Positions 9,201 through 17,479 of a stretch of DNA of 64,000 nt are shown here, piece by piece. The stretch is from Flavobacteriales bacterium (GTDB lineage: Bacteria > Bacteroidota > Bacteroidia > Flavobacteriales_D > Sanyastnellaceae), in NCBI GenBank assembly GCA_029238785.1, contig JAQWFN010000095.1, forward strand, positions 1 through 64,000. Reading direction: 5' to 3'. The notes below the pieces were generated by a model. The model was not told the DNA's origin. It ran no database searches and saw nothing but the letters and a program-made list of their open reading frames with translations. How positions within the stretch are numbered: position 1 is the first letter of the stretch; every line of letters begins with the position of its first letter. Made by a program: the position numbers and the translations under genes.

Positions 9201-9976
9201 AAACATAAATCCGTATCACCAGGGAAGGGACTCCAGGTAGGATAGGTGGCCACTAAGAACTGAAGACTTACCAGGTTCGTGCTTGAACAGCCGTTATCAT
9301 CAGTCAAGTAAAGCTCAACAATATATTCGCCCGGCTCATCCCACGCGTGCGTCACAACTGGACCAGAATTGTCAGTTGTTCCATCTGCGAAGTCCCAATT
9401 GTATTCAACAATATTAAAACCAGCAGCGGGAAAAGAAGCTGTACCATCGAAATTGATTTCATCACCAACACAAATTCTTCTCGAAACTGGACCGTCATCA
9501 GTAGCTGCAGAAATTGGTCGATCACAAGGTGTTGAACAAGTAATACTGCCACCAAAGTTCCCAGTACCGTTAGCATTTGAATCAAACACAAAGGTCAAAC
9601 AACCGCTTGTATTTTGTGATGTTGCTGAAACAAAAAGACCTGCTAAATCATTCCCTGTGTATGAACCCAAACTCGGAGCAGAAGTGTCATCACCGTCGAA
9701 AATGGCCATGTAATCCCAAGTGTTTTGTGCTCCTGTTTGGTCGAGAGAGAAAGTGATGAAATCCACTGTTACAACGTCGCCATCTGTTTCTGGACAAATG
9801 GTGGTAACGAAATACTCATTATTTCCATATCCAGGTCCACCTTGACCACCGCTGTCAATAAAAGCTCCATCACAAGAAAAGAAAGTCCCACTTTGCATGG
9901 TAACGTCGACTTGTGCTTGGATACTTATGGACAAGAAAATACTAAAAAAGGCAATTACTGATAGGTGTTTCAACAT
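6272..9976 (-). CDS. Giant CUB/PKD/P-domain surface protein with type B T9SS sorting domain (paralogue)
   Basis: About 1234 residues from the ATG at 9976; the in-frame codon further out at 9997 is TTG. A signal peptide starts MLKHLSVIAFFSIFLS. Domain order mirrors the 2078-5809 gene: CUB-like domain with GGQGGPGYGNNEYF, PKD (DFADGTTDNSG), P-domain-like sandwich, second CUB-like domain, Ig/PKD repeats including LWDFGNGA, and a type B sorting domain beginning YVPNSFTPDLDGVNDVF and ending in HINLIR. The two proteins align over their full length, so this is a tandem gene duplication. Expected to be exported by Sec, then T9SS, and attached to the cell surface. It lies 91 bp downstream of another type B cargo gene and 62 bp upstream of the small exported protein. 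Confidence 0.93.
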   Translation of the reverse strand: MLKHLSVIAFFSIFLSISIQAQVDVTMQSGTFFSCDGAFIDSGGQGGPGYGNNEYFVTTICPETDGDVVTVDFITFSLDQTGAQNTWDYMAIFDGDDTSAPSLGSYTGNDLAGLFVSATSQNTSGCLTFVFDSNANGTGNFGGSITCSTPCDRPISAATDDGPVSRRICVGDEINFDGTASFPAAGFNIVEYNWDFADGTTDNSGPVVTHAWDEPGEYIVELYLTDDNGCSSTNLVSLQFLVATYPTWSPFPGDTDLCLGEEVCFDAFPDDYEELWSGAEESYENPDTVELPDDVGACNVSEINVSGFSPGQTITNVNDLQGIDVSMNHSFLFDLVISVTCPNGQTVLMHQQMEQPGGGADVGSNGTNLGVPDGDYYTYTWAPDATQGTWSQVATNLGDVLPEGEYNSLQPMDGFIGCEMNGTWQIEICDLWGGDDGELGGWALNFDPSLLPDVTEFTPQIGLANDSSFWILPPNPPFVTSFSDDQNNICVLPQTIGSWDFTYRVINNHGCQYDSTLTLTVEEALQAEAGPDVIFCGDNTVLEGGFIDLPSGQCAAVAGTYNFCYENSVISEFTYCPDNPGDGISFIDITFQQGSVENFFDEFYVYDGADSNAPLLAGPIYGDLSGLQFIATNPNGCLTIAVEPDGSVDCASAYGSQTEWIYEVGCGASSPDYVYEWTPTEFLSDANSPTPILDGITEPTVFTLTTYPTGRPECASSDQTTVSPSFVYSYDFEQSVCPGLPGSITVDVDETSGEGPWTFELYENNALLQTVEGNTGEVYVFDELYQSDYDLVITELNCSFTEEIDLNAPAFAELILSNDTTVCQNGTAIFTAAMSIPLNNLQFFWSTNEVGESITVSPQQSTTVSVYATYNGVCESEPSIVTVDLYDPLSVGVSEDVLICADETALIEANNASGGIPPYNYEWTNTQGETLNQASQSIIPTETTSWCISMSDQCESTPVQQCIDVVLDDEIPTAFTADTLGGCLPVLIQFNTEADNEDAVASMLWDFGNGAISDLNYTAAHNYGEAGIYSVGLTITSELGCIYDTVMTDMISIFKWPVADFSTEPVIAVLPNTTFDFVNYSIGATEFYWNFNNLADSDEFEPSFTFEPNLASIYEVSLTVENDWGCVNSISRNVEVIEDFIIYVPNSFTPDLDGVNDVFGVTGIDIDESDYSLMVFDRWGNIVFETSDLHAVWNGSVNGGEYFAPDGMYVYQIITRSLTTKDPKEFVGHINLIR

Positions 9977-10067
9977 CGTTCCTACTTTAAAATTCAAAGT
10001 TCAGAATTAAGACCCAATAATCCTCAATAAGGTTGTTCCAGTAATCAACAAAATTGGATGTATAAGC

Positions 10068-13000
10068 TTAGCGAAGAAGGCTCACATGGCCTTGAAACTG
10101 TTTTATCTCCCCACTGAAATCATCAGCCACTTCAAAAAACCACTCGTACACTCCATCAGGAGCGAAGTAATCACCAGCTTGAAGTGCTGATCCAAACCAG
10201 TATTCATTCGGGTCGAAACTCTCGAAGATCAGCTCACCCCATCGGTTATAAATCATGAGGTGATAACTATCAGGTGCATGCCCATTAATTACGGGCTTAA
10301 AGCCATCATTCACACCATCAAAATCAGGTGTAAAAGCATTCGGGATGAAGACGTTTAAGGTGGTAAAAAGAAGCACATCCCGACAGGTAGAATCAGTACA
10401 TCCAAAGTCGTTTTCAAGAAAAAGGCACAGCTCTAACAGCTGAGATTCTTCGGGATATTCCAACTCTACTTGAGGTTCCCAGGAACTTGAAATACTTGTA
10501 TTCCCATTCAAATTCCAAATCCAAGAGTTCGCTCCCTCACTTTGGTTCTCAACATCCAAAAAAGGATAATCTGCCGATATACTTTCACTGAGCAATTCAA
10601 AGTCAGCGATGGGCAAGGGATATGCTTGAATGTAGTCTTCAATGGTTTGAGATGCCACGCAGCCCCACTCATTAATGGCTTGTAAACTCACATAAAAACT
10701 CCCGGCCTCAAACAAAACAAAAGGGTCGGGATTAACAGCATTCTGTGTTGTGCTTCCTATTTGCCACAGATAACTCACTGCTTCAGTGTTCTTACTTATG
10801 TTTTGAACCAAGACCTCGTGAGGAACACAGCCGGTTAAAGGTGAAGCATCGAATTGCGCATCGGGAATGGGATGAACCAAATAAGGTACTTCAAAGTTGT
10901 TTGCACAAGCATCAAGGCTGATCAAGTCAAAAATAATAGTCCCACTCTCTTGGGCATCGACACTAATGTCACCATCTTGCCCTTCCTCGCCGGTACCTGC
11001 CGTCCAAAATATACTTTCAGCTCCACTCGCTTCAAGGGTGATTAATTCACCAAAACACACTTCTAGATCACCGCTCAAAGTCAATTCTGGAAGAGGATGA
11101 ACCAACACTTCTAGTTCATCTTCAAAGGTGCAAACGCCATTGCTAATCAGTAATTGAAAAACAAATACCTCATCATTTTGGGCACCTATACTTGATGTAA
11201 AGGTGGTTTGCGCATTATTAGCATTACTGAGACCAGCACTTGGTGTCCACAAATACTCATAAGCCGGATGTTCACTTGCCTGAAGTTGGACACTTTCTCC
11301 CTGGCAAATGGTGAGGTCGGTTCCCGCATTGAGCACCACACCTTCATCCACAACAATATCTATCCACGCGGTATCGCTGATGCACGGACCCACTTCTTGA
11401 ACCACTAATGCGATGTTTTGACTCCCAATTGCTGGGTTAAAGATCTCCAATTCATTGGTAAACTCCTCATTCCATACCACAGGATTCCCAGTAAAAGCGA
11501 TAAAATCTTCTATCGCAACAGGGGCTTCATTTGCACAAAATGTGAAACTCTGATCGGGTCCGGCAAAAGGAGAAAGTTCAATACTCAGGTCAAGAGTTAA
11601 TGCTGCAGCTCCGCAGGCGTTTTGGTGATCGAAGGCGTAGATATAAATTCCACTTGAGGCAGATTCAGCTACAATTTCATTACTGCTTGGCTGTCCATTA
11701 ATCTCCCACGTGCTGATGGTCCAATCTGTTTGAGAAGGAAAGAAATCATTGAGGTTGATGATTTCACCGTTCTCACAATTCAAGCTGCTTAATGTTTGAC
11801 TTTCGACTAGTGATTCATCAACCAAAAAATCGACAAAGAACGACTCGTTTGGACAAGCGTTATTGGAATTGACTTGTACTTCTAGTATTAAATTTTGGAG
11901 AGAACTCGGTTCGAAAACACCATCGTCAAAAACAGGATTGTTTGATAAGAAAGAAACATCTGGATAAGCTGAGGGTGCTAAGGAATTCAGAGCAAAATCA
12001 GCATCACTTGAGCAGAACGTAAGCACTTCATCACTGAAAGATGGCAGTGTGTCATCGATGTTAATTGTTGTTTGCGAATCATCTGCCGGACAAATCAAAG
12101 GACTTACTTCGTAACTTAAAGTAGCACTTCCCGAAATGGTATTGAGGTCTAAAGGAAAAACTACCTGACTATTCTCCATCATCCAAATGCCTCCAGGACT
12201 CATCTCTGGACTTGTTATTTCAGCAGCGAGAATGTTTTGCTGATTCGAACAGAAAAATAGATCCTGATCATTTCCTGCGTTCAAAGGTGCTTCGAAAAAG
12301 ACATTTACAAGCGTACTCTCGTCGTCACAACCCACAGCCGTTACCAAATAGGTATAGTCACCATTCATTGAAAGGTCTGCTGGTATTATTGCATCTACTT
12401 GTGTCCCGCTTTCGTCTAACCAAAGTCCACCCAAAGTTTGGCTGCCATCCAATGAGTTATTTAAATTGAAGTTAGGAGCTTCATTGAGGCAAGCAAGATG
12501 GTCTTCCCCAATTCCCGCGCTAATTTCATTTGTAAAGGAGACAAAGACGGAGGATTCTTGATTGGGACAAGGAACAGCGCCTAAAATACGGTAACGGTAT
12601 TCTCCTTCGGGCATAACAGAAGGGTCGAACTGACCATCAAAGGTTTGATTGTTTGTATTAAACCATGTACCTCCTGCCTCAGGAGTTCCTCCCAGATAAT
12701 CCAATAAGTTCACTTGAACGGCGCCAGGACAAACGAAAAGATTATTGTCTTCACCCACATCCGCTAAGGTATTTTCAAGGATGGTGAGTGTACTGAATAC
12801 AGCTGGGCAAAATTCAACGGTATCGATCATATACACGTAGGTCCCTGGTTGATCTTGAGTGGGCGTGTACAGTCCGGTAAAAGGATTCTGATTTGGATCG
12901 AACCACACACCACCGAGGTCGGCACCATCCAACTGCTCATCCAATTCAAAGGCTTCATATGTTTCACAAATGAGGTAGGTTTCAGAAAGACCAGGATTCG

Positions 13001-13562
13001 CATTTTGTACAATATTCAACTGCACACCACTAGTTTGAACACAAGCATCAACAAGAATTTCGTAGGCATACCAACCGCTTTGAGCAGTCGCAGGAGGAAT
13101 TACACCCGTAGCATTCGGTGTACCGTTTGGATTATACCATTGCCCTCCTGCTGGCAGGTTACCTTGAAAGAGATTAGAAAGGTTGATTGGCGGACCGCTA
13201 TTGCAGTTATTGTGAAGAATAGCTTCTGGAAGGTTACTCACTTGTGTGCTAATCACGAACCATTCAAAGGACGTTTCATCTCCATTCGTCGCCTGCACCT
13301 GATATACTCCTTGACAGAGATTGAAGAGCGATGATGTTCCCAAATTTGTGGTTTCTCCAAAGAGAAGGCTTCCGTTATTATCATACCACTCATACAAAAC
13401 ATCTCCTGTGAGCTCTGTCGTATAAACGGCTTCACCCGTGCACGAAATACAATCTAAAGTTGGATTAGTAAGTGTTGTAGAAAGCACCTCCAAGCTGCAT
13501 AGAAAGGACAGCAAGAACACAGCTATTATATTACCAATGAAGGAAGGTGATGCCTTTCTCAT
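10068..13562 (-). CDS. Giant repeat protein with type B T9SS sorting domain
   Basis: 1164 residues. N-terminal signal segment FIGNIIAVFLLSFLCSLEVL. Instead of CUB domains it has about five copies of a roughly 80-residue module with the pattern GG-W-(F/Y)-(D/N)-N...F-G...YTP...G-Y-Y, e.g. GGTWFNTNNQTFDGQFDP, followed by Ig-like segments, a PKD-like segment (SYLWQIGSTTQNAVNP) and a type B sorting domain (FIPNAFTPDFDGVNDGF). Predicted surface-exposed adhesin-like protein; substrate unknown. It is the first of four codirectional genes running to 2078, and a strong terminator (13615-13640) separates it from the sigma/anti-sigma pair upstream, so it likely has its own promoter in the 13563-13614 region. 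Confidence 0.9.
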   Translation of the reverse strand: MRKASPSFIGNIIAVFLLSFLCSLEVLSTTLTNPTLDCISCTGEAVYTTELTGDVLYEWYDNNGSLLFGETTNLGTSSLFNLCQGVYQVQATNGDETSFEWFVISTQVSNLPEAILHNNCNSGPPINLSNLFQGNLPAGGQWYNPNGTPNATGVIPPATAQSGWYAYEILVDACVQTSGVQLNIVQNANPGLSETYLICETYEAFELDEQLDGADLGGVWFDPNQNPFTGLYTPTQDQPGTYVYMIDTVEFCPAVFSTLTILENTLADVGEDNNLFVCPGAVQVNLLDYLGGTPEAGGTWFNTNNQTFDGQFDPSVMPEGEYRYRILGAVPCPNQESSVFVSFTNEISAGIGEDHLACLNEAPNFNLNNSLDGSQTLGGLWLDESGTQVDAIIPADLSMNGDYTYLVTAVGCDDESTLVNVFFEAPLNAGNDQDLFFCSNQQNILAAEITSPEMSPGGIWMMENSQVVFPLDLNTISGSATLSYEVSPLICPADDSQTTINIDDTLPSFSDEVLTFCSSDADFALNSLAPSAYPDVSFLSNNPVFDDGVFEPSSLQNLILEVQVNSNNACPNESFFVDFLVDESLVESQTLSSLNCENGEIINLNDFFPSQTDWTISTWEINGQPSSNEIVAESASSGIYIYAFDHQNACGAAALTLDLSIELSPFAGPDQSFTFCANEAPVAIEDFIAFTGNPVVWNEEFTNELEIFNPAIGSQNIALVVQEVGPCISDTAWIDIVVDEGVVLNAGTDLTICQGESVQLQASEHPAYEYLWTPSAGLSNANNAQTTFTSSIGAQNDEVFVFQLLISNGVCTFEDELEVLVHPLPELTLSGDLEVCFGELITLEASGAESIFWTAGTGEEGQDGDISVDAQESGTIIFDLISLDACANNFEVPYLVHPIPDAQFDASPLTGCVPHEVLVQNISKNTEAVSYLWQIGSTTQNAVNPDPFVLFEAGSFYVSLQAINEWGCVASQTIEDYIQAYPLPIADFELLSESISADYPFLDVENQSEGANSWIWNLNGNTSISSSWEPQVELEYPEESQLLELCLFLENDFGCTDSTCRDVLLFTTLNVFIPNAFTPDFDGVNDGFKPVINGHAPDSYHLMIYNRWGELIFESFDPNEYWFGSALQAGDYFAPDGVYEWFFEVADDFSGEIKQFQGHVSLLR

Positions 13563-13601
13563 AGTTTGAGCTTTGCCAAATCAGGATGGCTTCGGGTATT
13601 G

Positions 13602-13609
13602 CAAAAATA
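13602..13609 (-). promoter_or_regulatory. Possible TAnnTTTG -7 element for the 10068-13562 gene
   Basis: The minus strand reads TATTTTTG about 40 bases before the ATG at 13562, matching the Bacteroidota TAnnTTTG consensus. A TTG lies 17 bp further upstream, slightly short of the usual 19-21 spacing and inside the terminator loop, so this is weak. Confidence 0.3.
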
Positions 13610-13610
13610 C

Positions 13611-13640
13611 AAAAAAGGCCCGAGAGCAATCTCGGGCCTT
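13611..13640 (-). terminator. Rho-independent terminator after the ECF sigma/anti-sigma pair
   Basis: A perfect 10-bp stem AAGGCCCGAG / CTCGGGCCTT with a 6-base loop is followed on the minus strand by TTTTTTG. It lies 27 bp downstream of the stop at 13668. Confidence 0.9.
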
Positions 13641-13667
13641 CTACCAGTGGTATATTAGGAGTTTTGG

Positions 13668-14939
13668 TTAAGGTATTATCGTAATTGTTCCACTGTAAAA
13701 TTCTTCTTGACCTTGCTTGTTATAAAGGATAACAATCCATGGAAACTTATCTCCAACTTTTGCCACTTCTCCTCCAGGAACTGTTCCATCCCATGGCTTT
13801 GATGCGTCTCTTGTTTCATAGATAACTTCTTGTCCGTTATAAACTGCAAGTTTAAATTTCTGAGCCCCTGACTTCAAAGCCTCTGGCATAAAGCTATCGT
13901 ACTTGCCATCATCATTTGGGGAAATTTGTTCTCGAGCCAAAAGCTTGTAATCTTTATCTACACTAACATAGTTGTACTTGGTATCTGAACAACCAAATTT
14001 GTTAGAAACCGTTAAGCGAATGGTGTGTTCTCCCTTGTTTTTGAATGCAATACTAGGATTGATTTCTTCGCTTGCAATAGCGTCATCAACCAGCCACTCG
14101 CATTGGTCTGCAAACTCACTTTGGTTGACGATTTTGACGCTTGGTTTCTCGTTTGGATTTTCTTGAAACTCCCATTCAAATGCCGCTTCAGGAGTTGGAT
14201 TAATAACGATTAGGTTTTCGATCGTTTTCGTTCTGATTTGACCATCTTCTTTTCCCGTTACAGAAAGCGTAATATCATATACCCCTTGGTTCAAGTAAGT
14301 ATGAACAGGATTTGCTTCATTAGAGAAATTACCATCTCCAAAGTTCCAAAGGTAGTTGCCCTCATTACCGTCGGTAAACAAGTTGAATTCAACAGCAGAC
14401 CCTTCGCAAGCAGAGCGCACGCTGGGCATGAAAGCTAATCCTTCGTCCTTCATCGACAACAAGGCGGTTTCAATAGGATCTTCTTTCTCAAGGTTAATTT
14501 CAGCCGCTACAGTCTCTTTCGCTGGTGCATTGTTAGCGATTGCTGAGCGTGAATTACCGGGTAACTTTGCTTCGGTAGATGCTTCTAATTCTTGAACATC
14601 AGCCATAGCCTCTTGATGGCTATACTGACTTTTGTGCAAGGCAACCAATTCCTTTTTCGCCTCAACTACTTGGAAATAATTTGCATCAATTTCTTTTCGA
14701 GAATGACTTGAAAGCGCACCTGCACTAGCTGAAGCATCACTTGTGTAATACCAAACCGCGGCACCACCTAACATAACCGCAACGAAGGCTGCGGCAGCAA
14801 CCATGTTTGCAAGATTACTTGAGATCTTACTCGGCAACTGCTTTTCGAGATTTTTCCATGCATCTGGATTATAATCCACACGCATTTCGTTAACGCTCTG
14901 CTTTACCTTATTTTCGAATGTACTTAAATGTTTTGCCAT
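13668..14939 (-). CDS. Single-pass membrane protein, putative anti-sigma factor with PKD folds and a type-B-CTD-like end
   Basis: 423 residues with no signal peptide. About 42 N-terminal residues (DYNPDAWKNLEKQL, an anti-sigma-like pattern) are predicted cytoplasmic, followed by one transmembrane helix (about 43-65) and a large periplasmic part: a low-complexity linker (70-175), a PKD domain (NYLWNFGDGNFS, about 185-240), a second PKD-like domain (about 250-330), and an end that aligns with type B T9SS sorting domains (ISPNDDGKYDSFMP...KLAVYNGQEVIYET...PWDGTVPGG...GTITI). It sits 5 bp downstream of the ECF sigma gene, so the anti-sigma role is inferred from position, topology and length of the cytosolic tail; it is not a FecR-type protein. 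A sorting-domain-like module tethered to the inner membrane is unusual and could sense T9SS state. Confidence 0.75.
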   Translation of the reverse strand: MAKHLSTFENKVKQSVNEMRVDYNPDAWKNLEKQLPSKISSNLANMVAAAAFVAVMLGGAAVWYYTSDASASAGALSSHSRKEIDANYFQVVEAKKELVALHKSQYSHQEAMADVQELEASTEAKLPGNSRSAIANNAPAKETVAAEINLEKEDPIETALLSMKDEGLAFMPSVRSACEGSAVEFNLFTDGNEGNYLWNFGDGNFSNEANPVHTYLNQGVYDITLSVTGKEDGQIRTKTIENLIVINPTPEAAFEWEFQENPNEKPSVKIVNQSEFADQCEWLVDDAIASEEINPSIAFKNKGEHTIRLTVSNKFGCSDTKYNYVSVDKDYKLLAREQISPNDDGKYDSFMPEALKSGAQKFKLAVYNGQEVIYETRDASKPWDGTVPGGEVAKVGDKFPWIVILYNKQGQEEFYSGTITIIP

Positions 14940-14944
14940 TAAGC

Positions 14945-15499
14945 TCAGTGTGTTCCGTTTCTAAGAATTTTGGCCAGATTACGTTTCGCTTTCGCCAAAT
15001 TCGATTTCGAGGTCCCTACACTAATGTCGAGCTTATCGGCAATCTCCTTGTGCGTCAGGTTCTCAAACACATAAAGGTTAAAGATGGTCCTGTACGCCGG
15101 TGAAAGTTCATGCATTGCTGCTAGTACTTGGTCTGGTTTAAATTCAACTTCCTCTTCTCCCAAGTCTTCTTCAATCAATTCGGCAAAATCCTCCAATGAT
15201 TGATCTTCTTGAAGTAAGATAAAATCGTTTTTTCGTTTTCTCAGTTGGTCAATTGCTGTATTGGCAATTATCCGCCTAATCCAACCTTCAAATGAGCCTT
15301 CATAGTTGTATGCCTCTAACTTGGCAAACACCTTCAAAAAACCATCCTGCAAAATATCCGCCGCCTCGTCCGCGTTCTTAGTATACCTCATTGAAACTAT
15401 CATCATCTTGCTGTAATAGCGTTTGAAGAGTTCCTCTTGAGATTTCCTTTTCCCACGAACGCATCCATTGATTAGATCTCTCAAATCCGACTCTGGCAT
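14945..15499 (-). CDS. ECF-type RNA polymerase sigma factor
   Basis: 184 residues with the sigma-70 region 2 signature (DILQDGFLKVFAKL, then FEGWIRRIIANTAIDQLRK for 2.3-2.4) and region 4 helix-turn-helix (LSPAYRTIFNLYVFENLTHKEIADKL, broken here only by wording; the HTH is at about residues 130-175). The length is typical for ECF sigma factors. An acidic linker (about 100-125) joins the two domains. It should direct RNA polymerase to a small regulon and be held by the membrane protein encoded 5 bp downstream. A paralogue lies at 28872-29417 with a similarly placed membrane partner. The upstream GCAACC/GTCTATTA motif suggests autoregulation. Confidence 0.93.
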   Translation of the reverse strand: MPESDLRDLINGCVRGKRKSQEELFKRYYSKMMIVSMRYTKNADEAADILQDGFLKVFAKLEAYNYEGSFEGWIRRIIANTAIDQLRKRKNDFILLQEDQSLEDFAELIEEDLGEEEVEFKPDQVLAAMHELSPAYRTIFNLYVFENLTHKEIADKLDISVGTSKSNLAKAKRNLAKILRNGTH

Positions 15500-15513
15500 G
15501 CGAACACTTGTTT

Positions 15514-15543
15514 TAATAGACGCACCTTCTTATGAAGGGTTGC
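15514..15543 (-). promoter_or_regulatory. Putative autoregulated ECF promoter
   Basis: On the minus strand GCAACC, 16 bp, GTCTATTA, ending 15 bp before the sigma gene's ATG. AAC-type -35 and GTC-type -10 elements are typical of ECF promoters, and the same pattern occurs before the second ECF gene (29432-29462). Confidence 0.6.
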
Positions 15544-15617
15544 CCGTTATTCTGACGAATTAAGTGATTTTTTTTGAATGAGCTACAAACAAGAACTCAA
15601 AGAGCTGATTTTCAACA

Positions 15618-16010
15618 CTAAGCTACTTCTCTCATGAGCGTATGTTGAAGAAAACTGTCGATATCGTTTTTCGAAACAAAGTCTTTCACACAAGAATGTG
15701 ATAAAGCGCGCTCTTTGTCTTCTACTCGAAGTGACGAACTAAGCATGAATATTTTACAATTGGGATTCTTCAAGGTATACTCTTTCTCGAAGTACTCAAT
15801 GAAATCAAAACCGTTCATTACGGGCATGTTGACATCCACATAGATAACGTCTGGACAACTATCTAGCTTCGCCAAAATTCCCAAAGCATCTTCCACCGAG
15901 TCTGCCTCATAAACCTGAATATTAGGGTCTGCAAGCTTAATAAACTCGTTCATGATAAAGTTACAACTCGGGTTGTCATCGATCAATAGTACACTTTTGA
16001 CGAATTCCAT
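15618..16010 (-). CDS. Stand-alone response regulator receiver protein
   Basis: 130 residues, a single receiver domain and no output domain. Acidic pocket Asp11-Asp12 (LLIDDNP), predicted phospho-acceptor Asp59 (VIYVDVNMPVMNG), Ser91 in IFMLSSS for the conserved Thr/Ser, and Lys114 in DFVSK. It resembles CheY-like or Spo0F-like relays. No kinase is adjacent; candidates in the window are the hybrid kinases at 53715-58068, but pairing cannot be told from sequence. It is transcribed in the same direction as the ECF sigma gene, 118 bp upstream, with the ECF promoter-like motif between them. Confidence 0.93.
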   Translation of the reverse strand: MEFVKSVLLIDDNPSCNFIMNEFIKLADPNIQVYEADSVEDALGILAKLDSCPDVIYVDVNMPVMNGFDFIEYFEKEYTLKNPNCKIFMLSSSLRVEDKERALSHSCVKDFVSKNDIDSFLQHTLMREVA

Positions 16011-16223
16011 GGTTTTAGCTAATAGGTGGACCTAAAGTAAGGCTTATGTGTCCGCTCATTTGTCAGTTAAATAACTTAAGCCAATGTAGGAATTAACCGA
16101 TAAGCATTTTTGGGTCTCGCTATTTAAAACATCTTAAGTGATGGCAAAAAAAACAAATCTTAACAGAAGAAATCTGAGCCTAACAAGAAGTGATAAGCGA
16201 TGGTTCGAAGATTTGAAAAGAAG

Positions 16224-16231
16224 TATCTTTG
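16224..16231 (+). promoter_or_regulatory. TAnnTTTG -7 promoter element for mnmA
   Basis: TATCTTTG ends 4 bases before the mnmA ATG, implying a very short or leaderless 5' end. The -33 TTG is not clear. Confidence 0.5.
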
Positions 16232-16235
16232 CGCC

Positions 16236-17396
16236 ATGAAAAGAGTCGTGGTTGGTTTGTCTGGAGGAGTCGATTCCTCCGTAGCAGCGTACCTATTAAA
16301 AGAGCAAGGTTATGAAGTGATCGCCATATTCATGAGGAATTGGCATGATGACTCTGTGATTATCGATGATGAGTGCCCATGGATTGATGATTCCAACGAT
16401 GCCATTATGGTGGCTGAACATTTAGGCATTCCCTTTCAAGTGATGGACTTAAGCATCGATTACAAGGAGCGCATTGTTGATTACATGTTCAAGGAATATC
16501 AAGAAGGCAGGACACCTAACCCTGATGTACTTTGTAACCGTGAGATTAAATTCGACCTTTTCCTAAAGGCTGCAATGGACTTGCGTGCCGATTTTGTGGC
16601 AACGGGGCACTATTGCAGAAAAAGAGAATTCACAGATAAGAACGGAAAGGTACATTATGAACTGCTGGCCGGAGCAGATAACAATAAGGACCAGAGCTAT
16701 TTTTTGTGTCAGCTCAACCAAGAACAACTTTCAAAAGCCTTGTTTCCCATTGGCGAGCTGAGCAAACCAGAAGTGAGAAAAATCGCCGCAGAAGCCGGTT
16801 TTGTTACAGCTGAGAAAAAAGACAGTCAAGGCCTCTGCTTTATTGGAAAAGTGAAGTTGCCCACCTTTCTCCAACAACAATTAAAGCCAAAAACAGGCGC
16901 AATTCATATTGTTGGTGATGAAGACCTATCGACTATTGTTCAAGAAAACCCCTATCGCGAAGCTGATTTTTCACTCATCGATTCGCAAGAGATTGGAACA
17001 CATCAAGGTGCTCATTATTTCACCGTCGGTCAGCGCAGAGGACTTCATGTTGGAGGCAGGAAACAACCCGTTTTTGTTATTGGTACCGATGTGGAAACGA
17101 ACATCATTTATGTGGGTGAAGGAGAAGATCATTGGGCATTGAACCGAAGCAAATTAATGGTAGCTCCTCACGAAATTCATTGGATCGACCCAATTAACGA
17201 ACTCCAAGTGGGGGAATCAAAAACCTATTTCGCGAGAATCCGCTACAGACAAAGTTTATCAAAGGCCCTGCTCACTCGAACAGAAGACGGACTCTTATTT
17301 GACTTCGAAGAAGAGCAGAAAGGTGTAGCTGCCGGACAGTTTGTGGCCTGGTATGAAAACGAAAGCTTGATTGGCAGCGGAGTTATCATGGCCTGA
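16236..17396 (+). CDS. mnmA: tRNA-specific 2-thiouridylase MnmA
   Basis: 386 residues from the ATG at 16236, chosen because a TATCTTTG promoter element ends just before it and homologues start [11 protein letters not shown]. The enzyme thiolates U34 of Glu, Gln and Lys tRNAs using ATP and a sulfur relay. The PP-loop SGGVDSS is at 9-15; the two catalytic cysteines are Cys100 ([13 protein letters not shown]) and Cys201 ([10 protein letters not shown]); the C-terminal beta-barrel contains [15 protein letters not shown]. Length is usual for the family. It is monocistronic on the plus strand, with the giant type A cargo gene following after about 80 bp. Confidence 0.97.
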   Translation: MKRVVVGLSGGVDSSVAAYLLKEQGYEVIAIFMRNWHDDSVIIDDECPWIDDSNDAIMVAEHLGIPFQVMDLSIDYKERIVDYMFKEYQEGRTPNPDVLCNREIKFDLFLKAAMDLRADFVATGHYCRKREFTDKNGKVHYELLAGADNNKDQSYFLCQLNQEQLSKALFPIGELSKPEVRKIAAEAGFVTAEKKDSQGLCFIGKVKLPTFLQQQLKPKTGAIHIVGDEDLSTIVQENPYREADFSLIDSQEIGTHQGAHYFTVGQRRGLHVGGRKQPVFVIGTDVETNIIYVGEGEDHWALNRSKLMVAPHEIHWIDPINELQVGESKTYFARIRYRQSLSKALLTRTEDGLLFDFEEEQKGVAAGQFVAWYENESLIGSGVIMA

Positions 17397-17479
17397 TAAA
17401 AAAATATTCTATCTTCATGCAACTTTCTGGAACTCAAGCATGTCTTTTTTCCAGAACAACAACTAAACCCTATTGTCGC

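Noticed and set aside
8604-9961. Antisense frames within the giant cargo gene at 6272-9976
   Set aside because: Composition follows the repeats of the sense protein; no start context, signal or domain is seen.
12849-13334. 161-codon plus-strand frame inside the 10068-13562 gene
   Set aside because: Antisense shadow of the Cys-poor repeat region with high Ile/Arg/Thr composition; no domain recognised.
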